Numbered from the stretch's first letter, positions 20,610 through 32,054 are shown. The stretch is DNA of 64,000 bases from Geoalkalibacter subterraneus (GCF_000827125.1 NZ_CP010311.1:2356001-2420000); one strand, 5' to 3'. Numbers and translations: made by a program. Notes: a model not told the origin generated them from the sequence alone.

Positions 20610-21580
20610 TCCAGGTTATCCCCAATGATCGTGTGGGAGTGAAGACGTGCTGTCTCGGCCATTCGCTGTTCGAGGCGATCCTGAAACTCGCGCGCGCTGT
20701 GATATCCCATCTCCTTGAGAAGCTGGTTGCGGGCCGCGACCTCGACAATCGTGGTAATGTTGCGCCCCGGTCTGACCGGAACACGCTGCAGGGGAATCGG
20801 GATATTGAGCAGAGTCAGCGTTTCTTCTTCGAGGCCGAGCCGGTCATACTCGCAATCCGCCTCCCACTCAACCAGTTCAATCACCAGATCGATCTTTTTA
20901 CGTTCGCGGATGGCGGCGACCCCGAACAGATGCTTGATGTTGATAATTCCCAGCCCCCTGATCTCCATATGATAATGGAGCAGATCGATCCCCTCGCCGA
21001 ACAGAACGGCGGGCAGTTTCGATCTGACTTTGACAACATCGTCGGCCACCAACCGGTGCCCGCGCAGAATCAGGTCAAGCGCACATTCACTTTTGCCGAT
21101 CCCACTTTTGCCCATGAGCAGAACGCCCACACCCAGCACATCAACCAGAACGCCATGCGTAATGGTGGAGGGGAGCAACCGTTCTTCCAGAAATTTTGTA
21201 ATCAGGGAGATGAAAATGGAACTTTGATGGTGAGTGCGCAGAAGCGGGATGCCACGCTGTGCCGCCTCCTTGATCAATGTTTCAGGGGGGTCCTGTCCTT
21301 TGGTAATGATGAAACAACAGACATCAAGGGCACAGATATTGGCGATGTTTCGCCCGGCTTTTTCCGGTGAAAGCTGGGCAAGGTAGGTCAATTCGGTCGA
21401 CCCCAGAACCTGGATGCGGTCAGGGTGAAGATTGGTGGTATAGCCGGCCAGAGCCAGCCCCGGTTTCTGGATCCGCGGCATACTGACGCGCTTCTCCAAA
21501 CCGACCTCTCCAGCCAGGAGTTCAAGATCAAGACCGGCTTCCTCTTCGCCGAGAAGTTCTTTAATGCTGAGTTCAGCCAT
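20606..21580 (-). CDS. hprK: HPr kinase/phosphorylase
   Basis: 324 aa. The P-loop GKSGIGKS is at about 157-164, just before the ECALDL segment, with the active-site His142 upstream. The C-terminal EIRGLGIINI block is the HprK/P signature. It phosphorylates Ser46 of HPr when ATP and phosphorylated sugars are high. HPr in this window keeps Ser46. It is coupled to rapZ by a 4-base overlap. Confidence 0.95.
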   Translation of the reverse strand: MAELSIKELLGEEEAGLDLELLAGEVGLEKRVSMPRIQKPGLALAGYTTNLHPDRIQVLGSTELTYLAQLSPEKAGRNIANICALDVCCFIITKGQDPPETLIKEAAQRGIPLLRTHHQSSIFISLITKFLEERLLPSTITHGVLVDVLGVGVLLMGKSGIGKSECALDLILRGHRLVADDVVKVRSKLPAVLFGEGIDLLHYHMEIRGLGIINIKHLFGVAAIRERKKIDLVIELVEWEADCEYDRLGLEEETLTLLNIPIPLQRVPVRPGRNITTIVEVAARNQLLKEMGYHSAREFQDRLEQRMAETARLHSHTIIGDNLE

Positions 21581-21648
21581 AACTCACTGGTCAAGAAGAG
21601 TTGAATACCATCAGTAAAGCAGTAGTCTAACAGGCTTAAGCCTCTACG

Positions 21649-22110
21649 TCACAGGTTTTGCTCTTCATCGGCAATGATACGATGAATTTCCTCAGTGCTC
21701 TCCGCCCCCATCAACTTCTCCCGGGCTGGAATATTTTTGAGCAGTTTGGAAATGCGGGCAAGTGTTTTGAGGTGAACGCCGACGGAGTCTTCAGGGGCAA
21801 TCAGCAGAAAGAAGAGATGCGCCGGACGCCCGTCCATGGAATCAAAATCCACACCGCCCCGACTGCGTCCGAAGGACAGCATGAGATGATCGATTTTCTT
21901 GAGTTTGCCATGGGGGATGGCAACGCCGTCCCCGATTCCGGTACTCCCCAACCGTTCGCGCTCTTTCAGGACGCGGATGACCTCATCGCGATCGATCCCT
22001 TTTTCAACCGACAGCAGCGCATCGGTCAAGGTTTCCAGAACTTTGGGCTTATCATCGGCCCGCAGGTCGGCAACGATCGCCCCGGGTTGCAATATATCGG
22101 AAATTTTCAT
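21649..22110 (-). CDS. ptsN: PtsN, nitrogen PTS IIA protein (EIIA-Ntr)
   Basis: 153 aa mannitol/fructose-type IIA domain. Active His67 lies in VAIPHGK. PtsN usually links PTS phosphorylation to potassium, nitrogen and sigma54 regulation rather than sugar uptake. It sits after hpf, as commonly in proteobacteria. No NPr/EI-Ntr pair is seen here, so phosphate may come from the general HPr and EI in the same operon (inference). Confidence 0.93.
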   Translation of the reverse strand: MKISDILQPGAIVADLRADDKPKVLETLTDALLSVEKGIDRDEVIRVLKERERLGSTGIGDGVAIPHGKLKKIDHLMLSFGRSRGGVDFDSMDGRPAHLFFLLIAPEDSVGVHLKTLARISKLLKNIPAREKLMGAESTEEIHRIIADEEQNL

Positions 22111-22137
22111 GATGATGTGTCGGGCTCCTGATGACCC

Positions 22138-22206
22138 GATTCGCGGGCTGTCTCGCAGCGAATCAACGCAATGGGGGAAGAGAACAGATCCCCTTCCCCC
22201 ATTGCG
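22138..22206. repeat. Two consecutive hairpins between hpf and ptsN
   Basis: A 14-bp perfect inverted repeat (22167-22180 with 22193-22206, 12-base loop) and a 7-bp repeat GATTCGC/GCGAATC (22138-22144 with 22158-22164). Neither is followed by a T-run, so they look like mRNA-processing or stabilising structures, not a terminator. Confidence 0.7.
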
Positions 22207-22224
22207 CGGGCCATGTCAAAAAAT

Positions 22225-22773
22225 TCAAGATGCCTGAGGAATAATCAGGCCGTAATTACCATCTTTGCGGCGATAGACAACATTGATGTCTTCTGATTCG
22301 TCATCGGTGAATACCAGAAAATCCTTATGCATCAGGTCCATCTGCATGACCGCCTCTTCAACGGACATAGGCTTCACCGGGAAGCTGTGGCTGCGCACGA
22401 TGACCGGCTCCTTGCCGCTCTCTTCAAAGCTTTCGGCTGCAAAAATCGATTTCCGGATCTGGCGCTCACGCCCGGAAGAAGGCTTGTGATTCTTGAGCTT
22501 TTCCTTATAACGCTTCAATTGCCGCTCGATTTTGTCTACGACCGCGTCAATGGCCGCATACATGTCATTGGTTTCTTCACTGCCCTTAATCGTCACACCT
22601 TTAGCGACCAGGGATACTTCGGCACGGTGGCGGATTTTCTTCTCGACACTCATGACAACCTGTGCATCGATGGGCTCCTCGATGTACTTCTTGACACGTT
22701 CGAGTTTTTCTTCCGCGTAATCGCGCAGAGGATCGCTGGTTTCCATGTGTCTGAACGTCACGGCAATCTGCAT
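22225..22773 (-). CDS. hpf: Long-form ribosome hibernation factor
   Basis: 182 aa. The N-terminal about 100 residues are the S30EA domain and the C-terminal tail (about 125-182, with KPMSVEEAVMQMDLMHKDFLVF) is the extension that joins two 70S ribosomes into 100S dimers in long HPF. AGGAGG seven bases before the ATG is one of the best ribosome sites here. The gene lies in the rpoN-hpf-ptsN order typical of proteobacteria. Confidence 0.95.
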   Translation of the reverse strand: MQIAVTFRHMETSDPLRDYAEEKLERVKKYIEEPIDAQVVMSVEKKIRHRAEVSLVAKGVTIKGSEETNDMYAAIDAVVDKIERQLKRYKEKLKNHKPSSGRERQIRKSIFAAESFEESGKEPVIVRSHSFPVKPMSVEEAVMQMDLMHKDFLVFTDDESEDINVVYRRKDGNYGLIIPQAS

Positions 22774-22821
22774 AAATCAACCTCCTGATGTGAAACGATC
22801 TTCGAATGAAGTCTTATTGAT

Positions 22822-22827
22822 ATTATA
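22822..22827 (-). promoter_or_regulatory. Candidate -10 box upstream of hpf
   Basis: Minus-strand TATAAT lies about 50 bases upstream of the hpf ATG in a 176-base gap. No good -35 box pairs with it. It would let hpf be expressed independently of rpoN, for example in stationary phase (inference). Confidence 0.35.
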
Positions 22828-22949
22828 ACCGCTAACGCCGGTCTCGCACGTGTATGCGGTTTTGCCACCGGTTCCAATTCGGGAACAAATCAATTCCGGA
22901 TGAGAACCGACCTTTTATTCCTCCCCCACCGGGGATGTCTGGACACCAG

Positions 22950-24413
22950 CTAAAAGAGACGTTTACGCTCGGTGGAAGAACCGATGCCGAGCATCTCGCG
23001 GTATTTGGTCACCGTTCGTCGAGCTATATTGATGTTGTCTTTTTTGAGCAGATCGACAATTTTCTGATCTGAGTAGGGCTTTTTGGGGTTTTCTCCGGCG
23101 ACGATTTCCTTGATGCGGCTCTTGACGCTTTCCGACGCAATGGAGCCGCCTCCCGTAGTATGAATCCCACTGTTGAAAAAATATTTAAGTTCAAAAAGCC
23201 CCTGCGGGGTTTGAACATACTTGTTGGTCGTCACACGGCTTATGGTCGATTCGTGCATCTCAATGTCTTCAGCGACGTCACGCAGGACCAGCGGTTTGAG
23301 ATAATCGATCCCTTTTTCAAAAAATTCACGCTGAAACTTGACAATGCTCTTGGTCACTTTGTAGATCGTCCGCTGCCGCTGGTGGATGCTTTTGATCAGC
23401 CAGACGGCGCTGCGCAACTTCTCCTGAATGTATTCGCCGGCTTTTTCATCGACCAGAGAGTCGTTGGTCATTGCATTGCGATAGAAGGAATTGATGCGCA
23501 GGTTGGGCAAGCCTTCATCGTTAAGGACGACCACGAATTCATCGCCGATTTTATATACGAAGATATCGGCAGTAATGTACTGCACATCTTCCTGGTTATA
23601 CTGTCGCCCGGGACGCGGATCGAGATTGGAGATGATCCGTGCAGCTTCAAAAACCTCATCGAGGCTGACCCCCAGAGCTTTGGCAATAGCAGGGTATTTG
23701 CGGTTCTCCAGTTCGTGGATATGATCACGCAGAATGATTCCGACGATGGAGTCCCCCATATCAAGGCTTTCGGCCTGACGCAACAGGCACTGCTGTAGAT
23801 CGGGGGTTGCGATGCCGGGAGGATCAAACTCCTGTACCAGCTCCAGGGCTTTTTGTGCGGTCTCAAGGTCGCAGTCGCACGCCTCGGCGACCTCCTCCAG
23901 GGTGGCCTTGAAAAAACCGTCCTCATCGAGATTGCCGATAACTTCCGTCGCGACTGCGCGGATCCGGTCATCAACCCGGGAGAGGTTGAGCTGCCACATC
24001 AGGTGATCGGTCAGGGTGGATTTTTTGGTCAGCAGATTCTCGTAGGAAGGGCGGTCCTCATCATCTTCATAACTATCGGCAACGGACCCACCGAGATTGT
24101 ACCCCTCAAGATATGTCTGCCAGTCAATGTCGTTGACGCCTTCACCGTCACCTTTGATTTCCGTGGCCGATTCCTGATCAGCTTCTGTGCCGGCCTCACT
24201 CGCCCCATCAACAGCTTCCTTCGCCTCTGCGGCTTCCTGCTCCGCCTCTTCCTCCTGCCCTTCATCGAGGATAGGGTTTTCCTCCAGCTCCTGCTGCACC
24301 ACGTCGAGCAACTCCATGCGTGAGAGTTGCAGAAGCTTGATGGCTTGCTGCAATTGGGGTGTCATCACCAATTGCTGGCTCAGTTTTAATTGTTGGCGTA
24401 TTTCAAGGGCCAT
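22950..24413 (-). CDS. rpoN: RNA polymerase sigma-54 factor
   Basis: 487 aa. Region I is Gln/Leu-rich (QQLKLSQQLVMTPQLQQAIK), region II is acidic (about 50-125), and the C-terminal RpoN box is ARRTVTKYRE. Sigma54 recognises -24/-12 promoters and needs activators such as the NtrC-type protein at 37172-38533. It follows lptB, the common order lptB-rpoN-hpf-ptsN. Confidence 0.97.
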   Translation of the reverse strand: MALEIRQQLKLSQQLVMTPQLQQAIKLLQLSRMELLDVVQQELEENPILDEGQEEEAEQEAAEAKEAVDGASEAGTEADQESATEIKGDGEGVNDIDWQTYLEGYNLGGSVADSYEDDEDRPSYENLLTKKSTLTDHLMWQLNLSRVDDRIRAVATEVIGNLDEDGFFKATLEEVAEACDCDLETAQKALELVQEFDPPGIATPDLQQCLLRQAESLDMGDSIVGIILRDHIHELENRKYPAIAKALGVSLDEVFEAARIISNLDPRPGRQYNQEDVQYITADIFVYKIGDEFVVVLNDEGLPNLRINSFYRNAMTNDSLVDEKAGEYIQEKLRSAVWLIKSIHQRQRTIYKVTKSIVKFQREFFEKGIDYLKPLVLRDVAEDIEMHESTISRVTTNKYVQTPQGLFELKYFFNSGIHTTGGGSIASESVKSRIKEIVAGENPKKPYSDQKIVDLLKKDNINIARRTVTKYREMLGIGSSTERKRLF

Positions 24414-24506
24414 ATCTAATTATTCCGCTAAAATTCCTTAAAGATTGATTCCATTTAAACCCTATTTGAGCCGCAAAGGCCAGAAAAAATTCAGCCATTC
24501 CGCCTT

Positions 24507-25232
24507 CTAGAGGGCGAATTTCTCACCCAGGTAAACCTGGCGCGCCAGAGGGCTGTCGGCAATCTGCTGCGGAGAACCAAACTCGAGGATGCGCCCTTCA
24601 CTCAGGATGTAGGCACAGTCACAAACTCCCAGTGTCTCTCGGACATTGTGATCGGAGATCAGAACCCCGATTTTGCGGTGCACCAGCTGGGCGATTGTTT
24701 TTTGAATGTCGAGAACCGCAATAGGGTCGATGCCGGCAAAAGGTTCATCAAGCAGGATAAAAGAGGGCTCCAGCACCAGCGCGCGGGCAATTTCAACGCG
24801 CCGCCTTTCTCCACCGGAGAGGGCATATCCATAGGAACGCGCGATGTGGGTAACGCCAAAATCCTCCAATAACTGATCGCAGCGCTGTCGCCTTTTCCGC
24901 AGAGGCAAACCGAGGGTCTCAAGAATGGCCAGCAGGTTGTCCTCCACCGTCATCTTGCGGAAAATGGAGGCTTCCTGCGGCAGGTAGGATATGCCGGCCC
25001 GGGCTCTCAGATACATGGGCCACTGCGTGATATCCTTATCGTCAAGAAAGACCTTTCCCTGATCGGGACGGGTTAACCCCACAACCATGTAAAACGAGGT
25101 GGTCTTTCCCGCGCCGTTGGGACCAAGGAGGCCCACAACCTGACCCGATTCGACAGAGAGGTCGACGCTACGCACCACCTGACGCCCACGATAGGATTTA
25201 CACAACCCCTTCGCTTCGAGCCGGTGCGCCAT
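24507..25232 (-). CDS. lptB: LptB, LPS export ABC transporter ATPase
   Basis: 241 aa. Walker A GPNGAGKT (about 37-44), Q-loop, signature [15 protein letters not shown] and Walker [13 protein letters not shown] are all intact. It drives LPS extraction through LptF/LptG. The ATG overlaps the lptA stop by one base. Confidence 0.97.
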   Translation of the reverse strand: MAHRLEAKGLCKSYRGRQVVRSVDLSVESGQVVGLLGPNGAGKTTSFYMVVGLTRPDQGKVFLDDKDITQWPMYLRARAGISYLPQEASIFRKMTVEDNLLAILETLGLPLRKRRQRCDQLLEDFGVTHIARSYGYALSGGERRRVEIARALVLEPSFILLDEPFAGIDPIAVLDIQKTIAQLVHRKIGVLISDHNVRETLGVCDCAYILSEGRILEFGSPQQIADSPLARQVYLGEKFAL

Positions 25233-25729
25233 TATTGCGTACCGTCCTTCTCATCCTTGGGGTGAAAGATTGCGCGAACCCGGGAAGAGCCCTCCCCCCG
25301 TACAGTACTGCGATTTTCATTGAGAAAGACCGTGATTTCATCCCCCTCGACGAAATCATCCCCTTCGGTTATGCGGGGCGATCCGGTCAACACAATAATG
25401 GCCTGCTGCTGATGCATCACACCGTGTTCACCTGTCGCAACACGATTACCCTGCTCGATCCGCACGCCGCCTTCCGCTTCGATGCGCTCAATAACCTCTG
25501 AATTCTGATCGAAAAAAATCCGCAGCTGATCAGCCTCGATGGTCAGATCTCCCTGCCGGGCGACAGCATCGCCGGTAAAGAAAATGCGCCGCGGATCGCT
25601 CAGAGCCTCCATGCTCTCGGAAGTGACTTTAACAGGCTCTTTATCGGAAAAACCGAGGGGCTCGGCTCCATGCACCCAAACAGGAGCCCCGCAAAGAGCG
25701 ACCAGAAAAACCAGACACAGACGAATCAT
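25232..25729 (-). CDS. lptA: LptA, periplasmic LPS bridge protein
   Basis: 165 aa. Signal peptide ([18 protein letters not shown]) then an OstA-type beta-jellyroll domain (about 35-140). LptA oligomers bridge LptC and LptD. It overlaps both neighbours lptC (4 bases) and lptB (1 base), so translation is likely coupled. Confidence 0.9.
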   Translation of the reverse strand: MIRLCLVFLVALCGAPVWVHGAEPLGFSDKEPVKVTSESMEALSDPRRIFFTGDAVARQGDLTIEADQLRIFFDQNSEVIERIEAEGGVRIEQGNRVATGEHGVMHQQQAIIVLTGSPRITEGDDFVEGDEITVFLNENRSTVRGEGSSRVRAIFHPKDEKDGTQ

Positions 25730-26313
25730 TCAGCTTGCCTTCCCATCAACCGTCCATCGATATGAGCTTCAACTTCCTGCGGAATCTCCAGAACGCGGTT
25801 GTCTACGTTCAGACGTAAACCACGTCCGGCCACATCAAAACCATCAAAAAGAATCCTGACCGGATCTTCAGAAGTGATAAGGCGCCGGGCGTCATCATAA
25901 AACAGACGTTCGCCTGTCAATGTATAGCCTGAGGCACTCTCCACCCGCACATCATCCCAGACTTCAAGCTCCCGTGTCTCAGTATTGACTTCACCATGAC
26001 GGGCGGACAGGAAGATATTGCCGGATTCGCCTTCCTCGTTGAAAAAGATCACGCGTGGATTGGCGATCCGTGTGCGGGCCTGATCTTTGTGGTAGCCGGC
26101 TGAATCAGCCACGATGGTCCACTGTTTTTGTCCCTTGCGGGTTTCGGTGTACTCGAACTGCCCAAGGGAAAGATCAGCAACCACTTCCTCGTCTGCATTT
26201 TCGGGAGCGGGCGTTCTGGCCTGAAAATTCAGAACAACTACGACCGCAAGAATCAAGATAACCGCAACCAGAAGAATTGCGGGCCAATGTCGACTTTGGA
26301 TTTTTTTAATCAT
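25726..26313 (-). CDS. lptC: LptC, LPS export inner-membrane anchor
   Basis: 195 aa. One N-terminal membrane helix (about 11-29) and a periplasmic OstA/LptC-like domain with the repeating D/E-x-x-G-Y-T-L-T-G-E motif (about residues 135-145). It receives LPS from LptBFG and passes it to LptA. Sequence is diverged, but position confirms it. Confidence 0.88.
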   Translation of the reverse strand: MIKKIQSRHWPAILLVAVILILAVVVVLNFQARTPAPENADEEVVADLSLGQFEYTETRKGQKQWTIVADSAGYHKDQARTRIANPRVIFFNEEGESGNIFLSARHGEVNTETRELEVWDDVRVESASGYTLTGERLFYDDARRLITSEDPVRILFDGFDVAGRGLRLNVDNRVLEIPQEVEAHIDGRLMGRQAE

Positions 26314-26394
26314 CAGGCTTTCCAGTATACCACCGACACAATCTGATGTAAAGCGGCGCAGAAGCCATTGGCACGGGTTTTGAATAGAGCGGTT

Positions 26395-26928
26395 TTATTC
26401 CTCGGCGGAATCGGTGAAATATCGCTTCGTCACATCATCCCAGCGATTTGAATTCTTCAGGATCAGGTCGCAAACCTCCCGCACGGCACCTCTTCCGCCC
26501 TCAGCGCGTGTGACATAGTGAACAAAGGGCCTGATCTCCTCCACCGCGTCACCAACGGCCACAGCAAACCCGACCCGCCGCAGAATGGGAAGATCAACCA
26601 GATCATCACCGATATAAGCCACTTCGCTGTCGTCAAGGCCCAACTGAGACAGAACCTCACGATAGGAAACGATTTTGTTTTTGGCTCCCTGGTGCACGAT
26701 CTCGATCCCAAGTTCGTCGGCACGGTGACGAACCACCTGGGACTGGCGACCGGTAATGATGCCGACCCGAACCCCTGCACGCTGCAGAAGCTTAAGACCG
26801 TGACCGTCTTTTACATTGAAGGTCTTGCTCTCAAGCCCGTTATTATCATAGATGATTCTCCCGTCGGTCATCACACCGTCGACATCGAGAAGCAGAAGTC
26901 GGATTTGACGGCAGCGCGCCTGCATCAT
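26395..26928 (-). CDS. kdsC: KdsC, Kdo-8-phosphate phosphatase
   Basis: 177 aa HAD-family phosphatase. Motif I is LLLDVDGVMTDG (about 13-24), then KVKDGHG-like and the C-terminal YIGDDLVDLP motif. It removes phosphate from KDO 8-phosphate. The ATG overlaps the kdsD stop by 4 bases. It is the bacterial short-cap type, tetrameric in known homologs. Confidence 0.93.
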   Translation of the reverse strand: MMQARCRQIRLLLLDVDGVMTDGRIIYDNNGLESKTFNVKDGHGLKLLQRAGVRVGIITGRQSQVVRHRADELGIEIVHQGAKNKIVSYREVLSQLGLDDSEVAYIGDDLVDLPILRRVGFAVAVGDAVEEIRPFVHYVTRAEGGRGAVREVCDLILKNSNRWDDVTKRYFTDSAEE

Positions 26929-27887
26929 GCCACCCCCGCCTTGAGCAGATCATGGATATGAATGATACCCACGGGAACCGGGCTCTGATCATCCTCAAAA
27001 ACAAAAAGAGAAGTAATGCTGTGCTGCTCCATGCGTTGCAGCGCTTTGGCCGCAAGGTTGCCGCGCAGGATCCGTTTGGGGTTGCGAGACATAATCGAAC
27101 TGATGGGCTGATTCAGGATGTCAAAACCGCTTTCGATGCAGCGGCGCAGATCCCCGTCGGTAAAAACACCGACAAGCCCTCCGTTTTCATCCACCACCCC
27201 GGTCACACCGAGCTTTTTACTGGTAATTTCAAACAGGGCTTCCTTGAGCAGCGTCTGTTCGCCAACCAGCGGCACATCATCGCCGGCATGCATCATGTCT
27301 TCAACGCGCAGCAGGAGCTTTTTACCCAGGGAGCCTCCAGGGTGAAATAGTGCAAAATCCTCTGCGCGAAAGCCGCGCTGCACCAGCAAAGCCACCGCCA
27401 TGGCGTCACCCAGAGCCAGAGTGGCCGTGGTGCTGGCGGTGGGGGCAAGGCCCAGAGGGCAGGCCTCTTCCTTGACCGAAATATCGAGAGTCACATCACC
27501 CGCCCGCCCCAGGGCGCTGCCCACATTACCGGTCATTGCAATCAGGGGCAGTCCCATCCGTTTGATAACGGGAAGAATCCGCGTAATTTCTTCAGTTTCA
27601 CCGGAGTTGGAAACAGCAATCACGACATCGCCCTTCATCAGCATGCCGAGATCCCCGTGAATGCCCTCTGCCGGATGTAAAAAGAGCGCAGGCGTGCCGG
27701 TGGATGCCATGGTTGCTGCCACCTTTTGACAGATCAGCCCCGATTTGCCCATGCCGGTGATGACCACCCGACCGCGGCACGCCAGAATCATCTCCACCGC
27801 CTTTTCGAAGCGGTGATCGAGACGGTCACTCAGCGCAAGAATCGCATCGGCTTCAACCTGCAGTACGTTTTTCGCTGTTTCAATCAT
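26925..27887 (-). CDS. kdsD: KdsD, arabinose-5-phosphate isomerase
   Basis: 320 aa. An N-terminal SIS domain ([17 protein letters not shown], then SNSGETEEI) is followed by two CBS domains (about 205-315). It interconverts ribulose 5-phosphate and arabinose 5-phosphate, supplying the Kdo precursor. I chose the ATG at 27887 because the longer frame upstream is the antisense-like extension of kdsA. The kdsA stop overlaps by 8 bases. Confidence 0.94.
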   Translation of the reverse strand: MIETAKNVLQVEADAILALSDRLDHRFEKAVEMILACRGRVVITGMGKSGLICQKVAATMASTGTPALFLHPAEGIHGDLGMLMKGDVVIAVSNSGETEEITRILPVIKRMGLPLIAMTGNVGSALGRAGDVTLDISVKEEACPLGLAPTASTTATLALGDAMAVALLVQRGFRAEDFALFHPGGSLGKKLLLRVEDMMHAGDDVPLVGEQTLLKEALFEITSKKLGVTGVVDENGGLVGVFTDGDLRRCIESGFDILNQPISSIMSRNPKRILRGNLAAKALQRMEQHSITSLFVFEDDQSPVPVGIIHIHDLLKAGVA

Positions 27888-28719
27888 GTGAAGGAATCTC
27901 TTTTCTGACCAGTGCGTCGATCGCCAGGATCTGTTCAAGCATGGGGCGGAGATGATCCAGTGCAAGGCTGTTGGGCCCATCGCATCGCGCGGCATCCGGA
28001 TTTTCATGGACTTCCCAGAACAGTCCATCGATTCCGACAGCGGCGGCGGCTCGCGATAACGCACCGACATACTGGCGCTGGCCGGCACTGGCGGTTCCTG
28101 CCCCGCCCGGCAATTGAACGGAATGAGTCGCATCAAAAACAACCGGATGCCCCATTTCACGCATAATCACCAGTGAACGCATATCAACGACCAGGTTGTT
28201 GTAGCCGAACGACGCTCCGCGCTCAGTCAGCAGAATGCGGTCGTTGCCCGACTCTTCGATTTTTTCCACCACATTGGCCATGTCCCAGGGGGCAAGAAAC
28301 TGACCTTTCTTGACATTGACCACCCTGCCGCTGCGCGCAGCGGCCACCAGAAGATCGGTCTGCCGTGAAAGAAAGGCCGGAATCTGGAGGACATCAAGCA
28401 CTTCGGCTGCCGGGGAAATCTGGCTGATCTCATGAATATCGGACAGCAGCGGCAGGCCGACCTGCTCTTTCACGCGGGAAAGAATTCGCAGCCCCTCCTC
28501 CATCCCAGGACCCCGGAATGAGGAGATCGAGGTGCGGTTGGCCTTATCAAAGGAAGCCTTGAAGATGATTCCAATACCGAGGTCCTCGCCAAGCTTCCTC
28601 AGGAAAGAAGCAATGCGCAGGGTCGCCTCCTCATCCTCGATGACGCAGGGGCCCGCAATCAGAACCAGGGGGAAGCCCTCCCCCATGGTGATATTGCCGA
28701 TGGTAGTTTTACAGGCCAT
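27880..28719 (-). CDS. kdsA: KdsA, 3-deoxy-D-manno-octulosonate 8-phosphate synthase
   Basis: 279 aa. AGPCVIED near the N-terminus, [12 protein letters not shown], and the [11 protein letters not shown] block are characteristic. It condenses arabinose 5-phosphate with PEP. The frame is open 48 codons further upstream; the ATG at 28719 matches the family start. Four bases separate it from the pyrG stop. Confidence 0.96.
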   Translation of the reverse strand: MACKTTIGNITMGEGFPLVLIAGPCVIEDEEATLRIASFLRKLGEDLGIGIIFKASFDKANRTSISSFRGPGMEEGLRILSRVKEQVGLPLLSDIHEISQISPAAEVLDVLQIPAFLSRQTDLLVAAARSGRVVNVKKGQFLAPWDMANVVEKIEESGNDRILLTERGASFGYNNLVVDMRSLVIMREMGHPVVFDATHSVQLPGGAGTASAGQRQYVGALSRAAAAVGIDGLFWEVHENPDAARCDGPNSLALDHLRPMLEQILAIDALVRKEIPSHD

Positions 28720-28723
28720 AACC

Positions 28724-30337
<1,614 letters not shown>

Positions 30338-30510
30338 TCAAAAATCGGATTATTTCAAGCTCTTACATTGGCACGCAGAGCCTGTGAATCAGGATCAAAG
30401 GGCAGATTCTACACGCCCCTTCAAAAAAAGAAAACCCCCATTTGCTCCCCCCTCCATTGGCGCCGCGCTTCTTCCCGCAACTCTTTTATAAACCGATTTT
30501 GCGGGGCTTC

Positions 30511-31260
30511 CTACCCTTGCTGCAGAACGGCACGTACTTTTTCGAGATCTGCCGGCGTATCCACTCCCGTAGAAACCAACTCGGTGAAGGCCACGTGAAT
30601 GCGAATCCCATGTTCGAGGGCGCGCAGCTGCTCAAGCTTTTCCAGCGCCTCGAGAGGGGTGGGTTGCAGACGGGGAAATTCAAGGAGAAAATCGCGCCGA
30701 TACACATAAAGCCCGACATGTTTGAAGGCGACCATGCGGGAAAACTCGGCGGACAGCTCATCCGCGAAATCTCGCGGGTGGGGAATGGGTGCACGGGAAA
30801 AATAAAGGGCGAACCCCTCCTGGTCGGTGACCACCTTGACCACGTTGGGATTGAGAAACTCCTCTGCGGACCGTAGTGGGGTTTTTAGCGTCCCCATGAG
30901 AATGCTGCCGTTGTGACGCATGGGAGCCAACGCCGCTTCCACCATTCGCGGGTCGATCAGAGGTTCATCCCCCTGCACGTTGACCACCAGATCATCATCA
31001 AGATCCGCCGCCACCTCGGCCAGTCGGTCGGTGCCAGAAGGATGGTTGTCGCGCGTCATGCGGGCCTGGCCGCCGAAACCGTTCACCGCGTCATAAATAC
31101 GCTGGTCATCGGTTGCAACGATCACGCGGCTGATGCCGGGGACCTGCGCCACACGCTCATAGACCCTCTGAATCATCGGCTTGCCGAAAATATCGACCAG
31201 AGGCTTGCCGGGAAAACGGCTCGAAGCATAACGGGCCGGAATGATGGCGGCAACTTTCAT
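30511..31260 (-). CDS. kdsB: KdsB, CMP-Kdo synthetase
   Basis: 249 aa cytidylyltransferase. IIPARYASSRFPGKPL (residues 6-21) is the nucleotide-binding signature and the metal-binding VVNVQGDEPLI follows near residue 95. It activates Kdo as CMP-Kdo for lipid A-core assembly. Start ATG 31260 fits the family N-terminus. It is the first gene of the kds-lpt-rpoN run, and its promoter (31306-31335) follows the terminator of the iron locus. Confidence 0.95.
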   Translation of the reverse strand: MKVAAIIPARYASSRFPGKPLVDIFGKPMIQRVYERVAQVPGISRVIVATDDQRIYDAVNGFGGQARMTRDNHPSGTDRLAEVAADLDDDLVVNVQGDEPLIDPRMVEAALAPMRHNGSILMGTLKTPLRSAEEFLNPNVVKVVTDQEGFALYFSRAPIPHPRDFADELSAEFSRMVAFKHVGLYVYRRDFLLEFPRLQPTPLEALEKLEQLRALEHGIRIHVAFTELVSTGVDTPADLEKVRAVLQQG

Positions 31261-31305
31261 AATGACGGTTCCTTTCTGGGAGGGCAACGACAGAGCATCC
31301 GGAAA

Positions 31306-31335
31306 AGCCTACGCAATGAAACAAAAACCTGTCAA
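31306..31335 (-). promoter_or_regulatory. Sigma70 promoter for kdsB
   Basis: TTGACA and TAGGCT are 18 bases apart on the minus strand, about 45 bases upstream of kdsB. The -35 box is perfect, the -10 box weaker. Confidence 0.5.
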
Positions 31336-31341
31336 GCCAAC

Positions 31342-31366
31342 AAAAAACCCCCGCGTGCGGCAGGGG
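31342..31366 (-). terminator. Intrinsic terminator after the dtxR-feoA gene
   Basis: Minus-strand CCCCTGC, loop CGCAC, GCGGGGG, followed by TTTTTTG. It closes the fur/feo unit. Confidence 0.85.
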
Positions 31367-31406
31367 CGTCATCTTGAAAAGAGGGAGCAACGGCGCCAGA
31401 GAACTC

Positions 31407-32054
31407 TCAGGTTTTGCGTACGAAAATCTCGCGAGCCAGGTCCTGGTCAACCGCAAACTGGGAATGACCCACTTTGAAAATATAGGACGGAAAGGTCTGG
31501 TTAAGAACCAGCGCCGTCCCGGGCAGAACGCCCATACTCATCAGTTTCTGCATTTTTTTAGGCTCGTCGGTGCTCAGGTAAGCAATTTCCCCGGTCTGCC
31601 CCGGTTTGAGTTCTGTCAGCGCGACAACCCCCACCTCACCGTGACGCTTGGCATCCTCGCAGCATTTTCCGGGAGGAATCGGGTTGCCGTGCGGGCAGGT
31701 CGTCGGATGGTTCAACAGGGTGCAGATCTTGGTGCCGACCCCTTCATGAAGCAGGTGCTCCAGCTCGCAGGCTTTGGCATTGCCCGCCCCACCCTTCACG
31801 TCGAAGATGTCCATCATCAGTCGCTCGGCCAGACGGTGGCGCCGCACCGTCATGCGGGCTTCAGGGCGCCCTTCCTTGCGAAGATAAACCCGGTCCCCCC
31901 TCACTTCGACAAAGGTCCGGCGCTGCAGTTCGGCCAGGGCTTCATCGTCAGGGCCGACACCCAGCGTGCTCAGATGTGCCGCATTCTCCCCCTGCTCTTC
32001 AACGGCGATCCAGAGGGCTTCAAGGATCTCTTCAGCCTTGGCGGAAACATTCAT
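31407..32054 (-). CDS. DtxR/IdeR-type metal-dependent regulator with C-terminal FeoA domain
   Basis: 215 aa. An N-terminal winged helix (about 1-60), the DtxR-type dimerisation and metal-binding segment (about 65-135, with HRLAERLMMDIF, CELEHLLHEGV and CPHGNPIPPGKCCED), and a C-terminal FeoA-like SH3 domain (about 140-215). DtxR family proteins respond to Fe2+ or Mn2+. It lies immediately after a Cys-rich mini-gene and feoB, overlapping by 4 bases, so it should be co-expressed with the transporter and may regulate it. Most DtxR proteins also have an SH3 end; FeoA-type similarity here is strong. Confidence 0.85.
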   Translation of the reverse strand: MNVSAKAEEILEALWIAVEEQGENAAHLSTLGVGPDDEALAELQRRTFVEVRGDRVYLRKEGRPEARMTVRRHRLAERLMMDIFDVKGGAGNAKACELEHLLHEGVGTKICTLLNHPTTCPHGNPIPPGKCCEDAKRHGEVGVVALTELKPGQTGEIAYLSTDEPKKMQKLMSMGVLPGTALVLNQTFPSYIFKVGHSQFAVDQDLAREIFVRKT

